Origin: Gemmatimonadota bacterium
GTDB lineage: Bacteria; JAAXHH01
Assembly (NCBI GenBank): GCA_009841265.1
Contig: VXMB01000001.1
Location: forward strand, 124,001-188,000
DNA length: 64,000 bases
Direction: 5' to 3'
The notes under the pieces were generated by a model that saw nothing but the letters and a program-made list of their open reading frames with translations, was not told where the DNA came from and did not search any database. Positions 50,829-59,647 of the stretch are shown here, piece by piece. The translations under genes and the position numbers were made by a program. How positions within the stretch are numbered: the stretch's first letter is position 1; each line of letters starts with the position of its first letter.

Positions 50829-51944
50829 ATGCGCGACCCACGATACGGCGACCTGGCGAAAGTGCTCACCGGACATTCGACGAAGATCAAGGCCGGGGAC
50901 CGGGTGCTCGTCGAGGCCTTCGACGTGCCCGACGACATGGTGATCTCGCTGATCCGGGCGATCCGGGAGGCGGGCGGTGTGCCGCTGGTCTCCATCAAGC
51001 ACCAGCGCGTCATGCGGGAACTGGTCCGCGCCGGGGACGAGGACGCCATGGAAGCCGCCGGGGCCTATGAATCCCATCGCATGGCGCAGGTGCAGGCCTA
51101 CATGGCCCTGCGCGGCAGCCGGAACGTGATGGAGATGTCGGACGTGCCGGGCGACGCCATGCGGCTCTACGAGCAACGCTGGATGAAGCCCGTGCACTTC
51201 GAAATCCGGGTGCCGAAGACCCGGTGGGTGGTGCTGCGCTGGCCGACCCCGTCCATGTCGCAACAGGCCGGGATGAGTACCGAGGCCTTCGAGGACTTCT
51301 TCTTCGACGTGTGCACGCTGGATTACGGGAAGATGGAACGGGCACTGGCGCCGCTGAAGGAGCGCATGGACCGCACCGACCGCGTCCGGCTGACGGGTCC
51401 GGATACCGACCTGGCCTTCAGCATCCGCGACATCCCCACCGTGGGATGTTCGGGTGATCGCAACATCCCCGACGGCGAGTGCTTTACCGCGCCGGTGCGC
51501 GACTCAGTCAACGGCGTCATCCGGTTCAACACGCCGACACTGTACCACGGCGTGTCGTTTACGGACGTGCAACTGAGATTCGAGGAGGGCAGGATAATCG
51601 AGGCGACGGGCAACCGGACGGAGAAGCTCAACGAGATCTTCGACACGGATGAGGGGGCGCGCTACATCGGCGAGTTCGCCATCGGCTTCAACCCCCACAT
51701 CACCGCGCCTATGCTGGATATCCTCTTCGACGAGAAGATCGCCGGGTCCTTTCACTTCACGCCCGGTCAGGCCTACGAGGAGGCCGACAACGGCAACCGG
51801 TCCGCCGTCCACTGGGACATGGTCATGATCCAGACGCCGGAATTCGGCGGCGGGACCATCGAGTTCGACGGGGAAGTGATCCGGAGGGACGGGAGGTTCG
51901 TCGTTCCGGAACTCGAGGACCTGAACCCGGAACGGCTGAAGTGA
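50829..51944 (+). CDS. M29-family (AmpS/thermophilic) aminopeptidase
   Basis: A 371-aa dinuclear metallo-aminopeptidase. Likely metal and catalytic ligands are visible: E217 (RNIPDGECFTAPV), E282 (YIGEFAIGFNP), H309 (GSFHFTPGQ), H328 and D330 (VHWDMVMIQTP). Layout and length match family M29, which trims N-terminal residues from peptides in the cytoplasm. It follows the GH106-like gene after 123 bases of GC-rich, Gly/Arg-codon-like low-complexity sequence. Confidence 0.85.
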   Translation: MRDPRYGDLAKVLTGHSTKIKAGDRVLVEAFDVPDDMVISLIRAIREAGGVPLVSIKHQRVMRELVRAGDEDAMEAAGAYESHRMAQVQAYMALRGSRNVMEMSDVPGDAMRLYEQRWMKPVHFEIRVPKTRWVVLRWPTPSMSQQAGMSTEAFEDFFFDVCTLDYGKMERALAPLKERMDRTDRVRLTGPDTDLAFSIRDIPTVGCSGDRNIPDGECFTAPVRDSVNGVIRFNTPTLYHGVSFTDVQLRFEEGRIIEATGNRTEKLNEIFDTDEGARYIGEFAIGFNPHITAPMLDILFDEKIAGSFHFTPGQAYEEADNGNRSAVHWDMVMIQTPEFGGGTIEFDGEVIRRDGRFVVPELEDLNPERLK

Positions 51945-51963
51945 AACGGTTCGACGAAGGTTT

Positions 51964-54450
51964 CTACTGTTCCAACAGAATGAAACTGGTCGAACGGGTT
52001 ACGCGCTGCCCGGTATGGCGGTCCTCCAACGTCACCGTTAGCATGTACACGCCGGGCGTCAGGTCCGCGGTGTCGATCGCCGTGAACTCGGCTTCCTCGG
52101 CCGCTTCGCCCTCGCCCTCGTACGTCAGGACGACGGTCTGCTGGTCACCGGGCCCATCACGCCGTCCAGGCTGACCAGGCCGTCCAGGCTGACCACCCAA
52201 TCGACCGCGAGAATCCGGCATGCCCTCGGGGTTGATTTCGTAGTAGGTCGCGTAGGACGTCCTCCCCGCTTCATCCTGGTCCAGGTTGTATACTTCGTAG
52301 TACACGTAAACCAGTTGGCCGCGTCCGTAGGCGCGCAGCGGATGGGGTACGATGTTCAGGCCCTGCCTGACGAAGGGTCCGGACCGGTCGGTCGGCGTAA
52401 TGCCCGCGGACAGTTTCAGGTCGCTGATCATCAGCGCACGGCCCCGGTAGTCGGGGATGGTGACCGGTTTCTCGTAGACGCCGATGCGCCGGGAGGCTTC
52501 GTCGTTCATCTCCACGGCCGCCGTGAATCGGCCCGGAGGCGCCAGCACATCGACGGCCAATGTGTAGGCCGAGACCCTGGCCTGATCGGAGCTGATCGGC
52601 CGTTGCGGCCGTTCGATGGGCCCGAAGCGGAATTTCTGATTGAACGCAGGACTGAAAGCCGAGTCACGCAACGTGGCCTGGTTGCTCAGGAAGGTTTCGG
52701 ATCCCCGGCCGTCGGTGACGTCGCCGAACTGCCAGACGGGAATGCTGTAGGCCAGTTCCATCACCGTCTTGTCGCCGGCGCCCCGGAAGGTGGTGATGTC
52801 AAAGGCATAGTCCAGCGTCTCGCCGCCGAAATCGTGCGCATAGTCCTCGGGAGATTTCTCGATCAGTACGGCGGCAACCTGAGTGGGGTGGTACCGGTCC
52901 TGACGGACCATATCCCGGGTGAAGTTGCTAACGGTCTTGAGCGGATAGTCGAACTTGCCGTCATTCATCAGATCCACGAAGAAAAGTTCCATATCGTGTT
53001 GTACGTACACCCAGCTTTCTACCGCGTACCCGTAATACAATTCCGCTCTTCCTCGAAACCCAAAATAGTCGGTACTTGTTTCGTAACCTCCGTCCATGAT
53101 ATTCCGCTGCCCCGGGCCGCCCTGCAGCTTAAGCTTGTAACCCGTAAGCAGGTTCCTTTCCCGGATCGCATCCACGGCGGGATTTCCGGTGAGCGCGTGG
53201 TTGATATCAGAATCCTGGTAAGGACTGAATATGAAACGACGGCGATCGTCGGGCGCCCCGTAGCGGACATACACCTCTCCACGGCGATCATAGGGCTGTT
53301 GTCCATCGGCAAAGTGCAGCCGGACGTACATCACCCGTTTGTAATGCTCGACCAGACGCTCGTTCTCGACCGTGGCCGGATTGGAATCCCGGGCGTTCCA
53401 GAAGGCCCTCCACACCTCGTCCCGGTCGGTGCCTTCCGCGGACCGCCAGGCTTCCAGAACGTCCGTCGGCGCCACGTGGGACAGGTCCGCGTACACCTCC
53501 TGCTCTTCCGGGTCAAGCGATTCGATGTAGGTCTCCAGCGACCGCTGCAACAGATCGTATTGTTGCTCGATGCTCATGGTCAGCGCTTCGAACTGCGTGA
53601 GCATGGCCCGGATCACATCCGGTGCGATGCCCTCCATCTCCTCCGCCATCTGCCGCAGCCGCTCCGCGCCCCGTTCGTAGTATTCGAACCGGTGGCAGAT
53701 ACCCGCGAACCGCCGGAGCGCTTCGGGGTGTCCCGGATTGACCTGGTACTGTTTCAGGTAAGCGTTCAACGCCTGGATGTAGTCGTCGTAGCGGTCCCTG
53801 ACCAGCTTGCCATGGTCAGCCAGGTTCAGTTCCTCGTAACATCGGCCCAGTTGAAACCATGCATCCGGATGCATGGGATCCAACTCCACGGCCCGCTGGA
53901 AGTACTCCCGCCCATCCGCGTCACTGCCAATCAGCCAGCCCTTGTCGCCCTGGTCCATAAAGGTAAGCCCCATGATGTACTGGTATTCCGCGCTTCCCGG
54001 GTCAAGCCTTAACGCCCTGCGAAGCGCCTTCCGCGCATCGAGCCTCCGGCGGGGCATGCGCACGTATACGAGTCCCATGCCCACGTGACCCGGCGCCCAG
54101 TTCTTGTCCCGCCGCACTGCCGTCTTGAAGGACTCGAGTGCTTCCTCGTCCCTGGACAGGGCGTACAGGGCCATCCCCAGCCAGTAGTGACCGGGTGCCG
54201 CCTTTTCGTCATCGCGGACCGCCTGCTCCAGGTGAGAAAGCGCTTCGGTGTACAAGCCGAGTTCGTAAAGGCGCTTGCCCTCTTCGAGCGGCGACAGGCT
54301 GGCAGGCGTAGACTCCGGGGAGCTTGTCGATGACGACCCGGACGGACCGGACTGCGCCTGCGACGTGCCGAACGGCGCTCCAATGACCAGCATCAGCGCT
54401 GCAGCCGGAATGAAACGAGCCCCCATCGGAATCAAACGGGTTAAAATCAT
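51964..54450 (-). CDS. GWxTD-domain TPR protein, paralogue 1
   Basis: An 828-aa exported protein: signal peptide (ALMLVIGAPFGTSQAQ), about four TPR repeats (residues 50-260; EGKRLYELGLYTEALSHLEQ, HYWLGMALYALSRDEEALES), then a GWxTD domain around 345-480 (FWNARDSNPATVENERLVEH; YDRRGEVYVRYGAPDDRR), then a beta-rich C-terminus (YVYYEVYNLDQDEAGRTSY; DTADLTPGVYMLTVTLEDRH). GWxTD proteins of FCB-group and related bacteria have no settled function. A Gly/Pro/Arg repeat interrupts the C-terminal part near 760-775. It is closely related to the next gene upstream. Confidence 0.85.
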   Translation of the reverse strand: MILTRLIPMGARFIPAAALMLVIGAPFGTSQAQSGPSGSSSTSSPESTPASLSPLEEGKRLYELGLYTEALSHLEQAVRDDEKAAPGHYWLGMALYALSRDEEALESFKTAVRRDKNWAPGHVGMGLVYVRMPRRRLDARKALRRALRLDPGSAEYQYIMGLTFMDQGDKGWLIGSDADGREYFQRAVELDPMHPDAWFQLGRCYEELNLADHGKLVRDRYDDYIQALNAYLKQYQVNPGHPEALRRFAGICHRFEYYERGAERLRQMAEEMEGIAPDVIRAMLTQFEALTMSIEQQYDLLQRSLETYIESLDPEEQEVYADLSHVAPTDVLEAWRSAEGTDRDEVWRAFWNARDSNPATVENERLVEHYKRVMYVRLHFADGQQPYDRRGEVYVRYGAPDDRRRFIFSPYQDSDINHALTGNPAVDAIRERNLLTGYKLKLQGGPGQRNIMDGGYETSTDYFGFRGRAELYYGYAVESWVYVQHDMELFFVDLMNDGKFDYPLKTVSNFTRDMVRQDRYHPTQVAAVLIEKSPEDYAHDFGGETLDYAFDITTFRGAGDKTVMELAYSIPVWQFGDVTDGRGSETFLSNQATLRDSAFSPAFNQKFRFGPIERPQRPISSDQARVSAYTLAVDVLAPPGRFTAAVEMNDEASRRIGVYEKPVTIPDYRGRALMISDLKLSAGITPTDRSGPFVRQGLNIVPHPLRAYGRGQLVYVYYEVYNLDQDEAGRTSYATYYEINPEGMPDSRGRLGGQPGRPGQPGRRDGPGDQQTVVLTYEGEGEAAEEAEFTAIDTADLTPGVYMLTVTLEDRHTGQRVTRSTSFILLEQ

Positions 54451-54468
54451 GGTCTCCCCAAGACTCCT

Positions 54469-56985
54469 CTACCGTTCCATGACCAGGAAGTTGGCCGACC
54501 GGGTGACGTTCCTTCCCGCGTTCAGATCGGTGAAGGTGACGGTGAGCAGGTACTCACCCGCCGGCAGGCCGGATGTATCCAGCGACGTGTACTCCCGGTC
54601 CTCGGTCGAATAACCTTGTCCCGAGAAAGCCATCATCACCGTCTGCATGTCTCCCTGCCTGCGGCCCGTCCAGCCGCGCCGCGCGCTGCCGCCCCTGGGA
54701 CTGATCTCGTAGAGGATTTCGTACGCCGTCTTCCCCTCCCCGTCCAGGCTGAGATTGTATACCTCGTAGTAGACGTAAACGGGGTTTTCCCGGATGTAGA
54801 GCCGTCCCGGATTGGGTGTGATGTTCAGTCCGTTGCGCACGAAGGGGCCCTGCACGCCGGACGGCGTGATCAGGGTGGCCAGCTTGAGGTCGCTGATGAG
54901 CAGTTCTTCCCCGCTGTAATCGGACAAGGTGACCGGCCTTAGATACACCCCGGTTCTTTGCGACGTTTCGTCCCGCACCTGGACCGCCATCGTGAAGCTT
55001 CCCGGCGGCGCCACGACGCTCTCGGGCAAGGTATACACCGGCACTTTCACGTGGCTTTCGGCCATCTTCCGCTTCGGCCGGTCAAAGGGGCCGAATCCGA
55101 AGGCGTGGGTAAACCGTGGGCTCATGGCCGAGTCTCGCAGCGTGACCTGGTGTTCGAGCCGGGTACGGATCCCCTGGCCGTCCGATATGTCGCCGAACTG
55201 CCAGACGGGGATGCTGTAGGACAGGTCCAGTTCCGTCGCGCCGTTGTCCGCACGGAAGCTCACGGCGTCGAAGGCGTACTCGAGTTGTGCGCCGCGGAGG
55301 TCATACAGGTATTCCTCGGGCGATTTGGCGATCAGTTCCTCGGCCAGCCGCCGGGGACTGAACTGTTCCTGCCGGACCATCTCCTCAGGGGAGGTAAGCA
55401 GGTTTCCCCACGGGTAATCGAACCTGCCCCCGCCGAACTGGTCGACGAAGAACAATTCCAGGCCGTACCGGACGTATACCCAGCTTTCGGTGGCGTATCC
55501 ATGCCCCATCAACTTTCTCTCATCCTGCATGGTCAGTTGTCCGGATGATGCGACGATCCCACCGGCCAGCAATTCGCCGGCATCATTGATTTCTTCTTCG
55601 GTCATTCCCTCGGGCGGGACGATCGTCAAACGGCCCCGGTCGACACGCAATCGATATCCGTACCGGTCATTCTGCTCCCGAACCGCGTCCACGACCGGAT
55701 CATCGGAAAATGAAGCCGACCTGTAGGCGTTTCGATCCGCAATATGGACGTCGCCGCGGCGGTCTTCCGGTGCTCCGTAACGGACGTAAATCTCGCCGCG
55801 GCGGTCATAGGGGTGCTGCCCCTGCGAGAAATGGTACCGGGCGAACATGACCCGCCGGTAATGCTCCACGAGGCGTTCATTCACCACCGTGACGGGGTTC
55901 GAGTCCCTGGCGTTCCAGAAGGCGTGCCAGCGCGCTTCGCGTTCGCTGCCACCGGCTTCTTGCCAGGACGCCAGTTCGTCAGGCGGGGCTACGTGCGCGA
56001 GGTCCCGGTAGACTTCTTTTTCGTCAGGTTCAATAAGGGAGAAGTAGGTCTCAATCACCTCATGCAACACGTCGGGCCGTGGTTTCGCGGCTTCGGAAAG
56101 CGTGCCGAATTGCTTCCGCAGGGTCCCGACGATCGCCGGATCCGATGCGCCCAGGTCGTCGGCTACGCCCGGGTCGTCCACGGCCCCTTCGAGCAGTTCC
56201 ACGGCCAGACCGTATTCTTCGGACAGCAGGGCTAGGTAGACGAAACGGCTGAGCGCGTCGTCATGCAGGGGATTCACCCTGAACTGCGAGAGATAGGCCG
56301 CCATCGCCTTGTCGAATTCGGGCGACCCGCGCGACCCGCGCGACTCGGGCCGTTCGTAACAACGGCCGGCCTGGAAAAACGCATCGGGATGGGCGGGATC
56401 CAGTACCGCCGCTTTGAGGAAGAAGGACCGGCCGTCCCTTTCGCCGCCGACAATCTGGTCGGTCAATCGCGGGTTCATATGGGCCATGCCCAGCTGGTAC
56501 TGGATTTCCGGATCGTCCGGCGCCAGCCGGGCCGCCTTGCGCAAGGCGTTGCGAGCGTCCAGTCTCCGGAATTTGATCTGCAGGTAAGCCTTGCCCAGTC
56601 CCACGTAGCCCGATGCCCACTTCTCGTCCAGCTCGACCGTACGCTTGAATGAGACGACCGCCTTCCGGTAGGCTGCAAGTTCGTACTGCGCCATGCCCCG
56701 CCAGTAGTGCGCGGGGGCGGACCCCCCGTCCTCCTTAACCGCCTGCTGAAACAGCGCCAGCGCTTCCTCGAACCGTTCGGCTTCGAAAAGCGCCTTGCCC
56801 GTTTCCAGGAGAGCATCAGGGTGTTTTTCAGGTATGGAACTCTCGGGCGAGGGATCCTCGGGCGACAGCGCGGGCGAGACCGAGGGCGCGGGCGACGAGG
56901 ACGCAGGCGCGGGCAGGGCCTGGACAGGACGCTGCGATGCACAGATCACCAGGGCTGCAACGAGCAGCAGGCAGAATCTTGACAT
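54469..56985 (-). CDS. GWxTD-domain TPR protein, paralogue 2
   Basis: An 838-aa exported protein with the same plan as the downstream gene: signal peptide (CLLLVAALVICASQRPVQAL), TPR repeats (ETGKALFEAERFEEALALFQ; HYWRGMAQYELAAYRKAVVS), GWxTD domain (FWNARDSNPVTVVNERLVEH; PYDRRGEIYVRYGAPEDRR at about 393) and beta-rich end (YVYYEVYNLSLDGEGKTAY; DTSGLPAGEYLLTVTFTDLN). The two genes are 18 bases apart and clearly arose by tandem duplication. Together they are probably part of one envelope machine or complex (inference). Confidence 0.85.
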   Translation of the reverse strand: MSRFCLLLVAALVICASQRPVQALPAPASSSPAPSVSPALSPEDPSPESSIPEKHPDALLETGKALFEAERFEEALALFQQAVKEDGGSAPAHYWRGMAQYELAAYRKAVVSFKRTVELDEKWASGYVGLGKAYLQIKFRRLDARNALRKAARLAPDDPEIQYQLGMAHMNPRLTDQIVGGERDGRSFFLKAAVLDPAHPDAFFQAGRCYERPESRGSRGSPEFDKAMAAYLSQFRVNPLHDDALSRFVYLALLSEEYGLAVELLEGAVDDPGVADDLGASDPAIVGTLRKQFGTLSEAAKPRPDVLHEVIETYFSLIEPDEKEVYRDLAHVAPPDELASWQEAGGSEREARWHAFWNARDSNPVTVVNERLVEHYRRVMFARYHFSQGQHPYDRRGEIYVRYGAPEDRRGDVHIADRNAYRSASFSDDPVVDAVREQNDRYGYRLRVDRGRLTIVPPEGMTEEEINDAGELLAGGIVASSGQLTMQDERKLMGHGYATESWVYVRYGLELFFVDQFGGGRFDYPWGNLLTSPEEMVRQEQFSPRRLAEELIAKSPEEYLYDLRGAQLEYAFDAVSFRADNGATELDLSYSIPVWQFGDISDGQGIRTRLEHQVTLRDSAMSPRFTHAFGFGPFDRPKRKMAESHVKVPVYTLPESVVAPPGSFTMAVQVRDETSQRTGVYLRPVTLSDYSGEELLISDLKLATLITPSGVQGPFVRNGLNITPNPGRLYIRENPVYVYYEVYNLSLDGEGKTAYEILYEISPRGGSARRGWTGRRQGDMQTVMMAFSGQGYSTEDREYTSLDTSGLPAGEYLLTVTFTDLNAGRNVTRSANFLVMER

Positions 56986-57096
56986 GATTAAAACAGAATT
57001 GTTGGTGTGCGTGGACGCGAAAGGCGTGGAATGTACGCTTTAATAGATGTTTAAAAAAACTACAATAAAGCGATTCAACGGTCAATCTAAAACCGC

Positions 57097-59478
57097 CTAC
57101 TCGCGCCGCAGCGTGTCCGCCGGATTGATCAGGGCACTTCGGAAGGTCTGCAAGCTGACGGTGACCAGGGTTATGGCCAGAACCACGAGACCTGCCAGGA
57201 CAAATGGCCCCACGCCGAGTTCGGCGCGGTAGGCGAAGTCGGCCAGCCATTCGTTCATGAGCCACCAGGCCGCCGGCCAGGCGAGGACGTTTGCGATGAG
57301 GACGAGGTAGACGAACTGTTTTGACAGCAGGCCCACGATGTCCGATACGGCGGCGCCCATCACCTTGCGGATGCCGACCTCCCGCGTGCGGCGGACGACC
57401 TCCAGGGAAACCAGGCCGTATACCCCCAGGCAGGCGATCAGCAGGGCGAAGACCGCCGAATAGGTGAAGATCCGCGCCAGGTTGGTCTCTTCCACGTAGA
57501 AGCGGGAAAGGTCGTCATCCAGGAAGAAGTATCCGAAGGGCGATCCCGGCGCGACTTCGACCCATGCTTCTCTCAGCAGATCCAGCGTGGCGGGCAGGCC
57601 CTGCTCGCTGACGCGCACCATGAAAAAATTGATCCGATCCATATCATCATCCCCGAACACCACCGGATTGAGGGTGAGTATGACGGGTTCGATCTCGTGG
57701 TGCATGGATCGGTAATGGTAGTCTTCCACCACGCCGACGACCGTGACGCCGTGCGGCAACGTGCGGCCGACAGGATCTTCCCATCCCATCGATCTGGCCG
57801 CGGCCTCGTTGATGATGCACGACCCCGATTCGTCTCCCCCGAACTCCCTCGAGAAATCGCGACCCGAGACGAGGTTGAGTTCCAGGGTCTTCACGTAGTC
57901 ATAGTCCACGGTATACATGAACGCTTCCAGCCGGTTGCCGGCCGTGTCGGCGTACGCGGCCTGGGCCAGTCCCCGGTTCGGACCGAAGGAGTTTGATACA
58001 CCGGTCACGTCCAGCACGCCCTCGTAGGATATCACCCGATTCCGGAAAACATCCAGGCTGCCGGAATCCTGGTCTTTCTCGATCACGACGATGTTCTCGG
58101 CGTTGTATCCCAGGTCCCCGGTCCGGGCGAAATCCAGCTGCCGCGTCATGACGAGAATGGAGACGACGAGCGCCGCGGACAGTCCGAACTGCACGACCAT
58201 GAGGCCCCGGATGAGCAGATTCGGCCCGCCAACCTGGATCCGTCGCTGGAAGATGGCGACCGGATTGAACCGGGAAAGGACCAGGGACGGGTAGCTGCCG
58301 GATACGAAGGCGACCAGCAAGGTGAACGCCAGGAGCGCGGCCAGCGTGGAACCGCTGGATAGGTAGTCGAGGACGAGCGAACTTCCCGCCAGCGAGTTGA
58401 AGATGGGCAGGAAGAGATGGGACAGGATCACCCCGAGCACGGGAGCGAAGCAACTCAGCACCAGCGATTCGCCCAGGTGCTGCCCCACGATCTGCGACTG
58501 TTGCGCGCCGAACACCTTACGGAGGCCGACCTCCTTCGCGCGGGTCGAGGAACGGCATATGGCCAGGTTCATGAAGTTGACGCACGCTATGAAAAGGACG
58601 AGCAGCGCGACGCTGATCAGCAGGTAGGACCTGTTCGGATCGCTGGCGGTACCCAGGCCGTTCCCTACTCCCGGGTCCAGGTGGGTGTCCGTGAGCGCCT
58701 GGATCTCCAGCTCCCTGGACATCTGCCCCGAGAAATGAGCCCTGGAGAATTCGGGGAACTGTTCGTTGAGCAGATCGGCCTGTTGCGGATCCGACAATTC
58801 CGCGTACGTGGACGTAACCGAGTAGTTCCAGCTGTCAACGGCATTGGCGAGAAAGGGGTTCATACCGATCGTCCGCTCGAAGGGAAGCAGGAAGTCAAAC
58901 TGAATACTGGAATTGCCCGGGTTGTCCTCCGTCACGCCGGTCACCGTAAACGGCTCATCCATGATCGTGAGTTGCCGGCCCAGTGCGCTTTCCTGGCCAA
59001 AGTACTTCTCCGCAATGGACCGACTGATCACCAGGGCGTTGAAATCGGCGAATACGGTCTCGGGATCTCCTTCGATAAGCGGAAACGAAAACACCTGGAA
59101 GAACGAGGGATCGCAGGTGAGCATGCGATCTTCCCTGAACGTGTCGTCCCCGACTCGCACCACCAATCCACCTCCGAACGACCGAATCCTGACCGTTTCG
59201 ACCACACCGGGGAACTGGCGTTTCAGCGCCGGCGCGAGCGGAATCGGTGTAATGGCGGTGCGGAACGGCGTGCCGTCGAATCCCAGCCCCGATACGTTTA
59301 CACGGTAGATCCGGTCCGCTTTTTCGTGGAAGGTATCGAAGGTCCACTCCTGGCGAACGAAGAGGAAAACGAGCAGGCTGCAGGCGATGCCGGTCGAAAG
59401 GCCCAGTGTGTTGATGAAGAAGTAGCCCTTGTTGGCGAAGAGGTGCCGAAGCGCGATGACGAGGTGGTTTTTCAGCAT
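57097..59478 (-). CDS. FtsX/MacB-type ABC transporter permease
   Basis: A 793-aa inner-membrane protein with two MacB_PCD/FtsX halves: a first membrane segment (GYFFINTLGLSTGIACSLLVFLF, as several short motifs), a periplasmic domain (to about 280), three segments (SYLLISVALLVLFIACVNFM and so on), a second periplasmic domain (about 480-660) and three final segments (FALLIACLGVYGLVSLEVVR). VGLRKVFGAQQSQIV and VGIRKVMGAAVSDIV are the coupling helices that contact an ATPase. No ATPase gene is in the window. Expected substrates are lipoproteins, peptides or small molecules. Start at 59478 (MLKNHLVIALRHL). Confidence 0.88.
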   Translation of the reverse strand: MLKNHLVIALRHLFANKGYFFINTLGLSTGIACSLLVFLFVRQEWTFDTFHEKADRIYRVNVSGLGFDGTPFRTAITPIPLAPALKRQFPGVVETVRIRSFGGGLVVRVGDDTFREDRMLTCDPSFFQVFSFPLIEGDPETVFADFNALVISRSIAEKYFGQESALGRQLTIMDEPFTVTGVTEDNPGNSSIQFDFLLPFERTIGMNPFLANAVDSWNYSVTSTYAELSDPQQADLLNEQFPEFSRAHFSGQMSRELEIQALTDTHLDPGVGNGLGTASDPNRSYLLISVALLVLFIACVNFMNLAICRSSTRAKEVGLRKVFGAQQSQIVGQHLGESLVLSCFAPVLGVILSHLFLPIFNSLAGSSLVLDYLSSGSTLAALLAFTLLVAFVSGSYPSLVLSRFNPVAIFQRRIQVGGPNLLIRGLMVVQFGLSAALVVSILVMTRQLDFARTGDLGYNAENIVVIEKDQDSGSLDVFRNRVISYEGVLDVTGVSNSFGPNRGLAQAAYADTAGNRLEAFMYTVDYDYVKTLELNLVSGRDFSREFGGDESGSCIINEAAARSMGWEDPVGRTLPHGVTVVGVVEDYHYRSMHHEIEPVILTLNPVVFGDDDMDRINFFMVRVSEQGLPATLDLLREAWVEVAPGSPFGYFFLDDDLSRFYVEETNLARIFTYSAVFALLIACLGVYGLVSLEVVRRTREVGIRKVMGAAVSDIVGLLSKQFVYLVLIANVLAWPAAWWLMNEWLADFAYRAELGVGPFVLAGLVVLAITLVTVSLQTFRSALINPADTLRRE

Positions 59479-59554
59479 GGCCACACCCACTCCCGGGTCT
59501 CACTGCTGCAAACTGTAATCACTCACCGGAGACCGCATTCCCGGTGGGTTAGAA

Positions 59555-59589
59555 AAGGGGATCTACGGTTTCGACCCGCCGATCCCCTT
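59555..59589 (-). terminator. intrinsic terminator of the Big_2 lipoprotein gene
   Basis: Stem AAGGGGATC (59555-59563) / GATCCCCTT (59581-59589), loop 17. Read on the minus strand, the stem ends CCCCTT and continues TTCT, a short U tract, about 60 bases after the stop of the lipoprotein gene. A competing stem (GGTGGGTT near 59542 with ACCCGCC near 59574) overlaps it. Confidence 0.45.
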
Positions 59590-59647
59590 GAAGGTTGCAC
59601 ATTGGAAACTGTTACGATGCTGAACTTACTATACGCGTTCCTGACGA

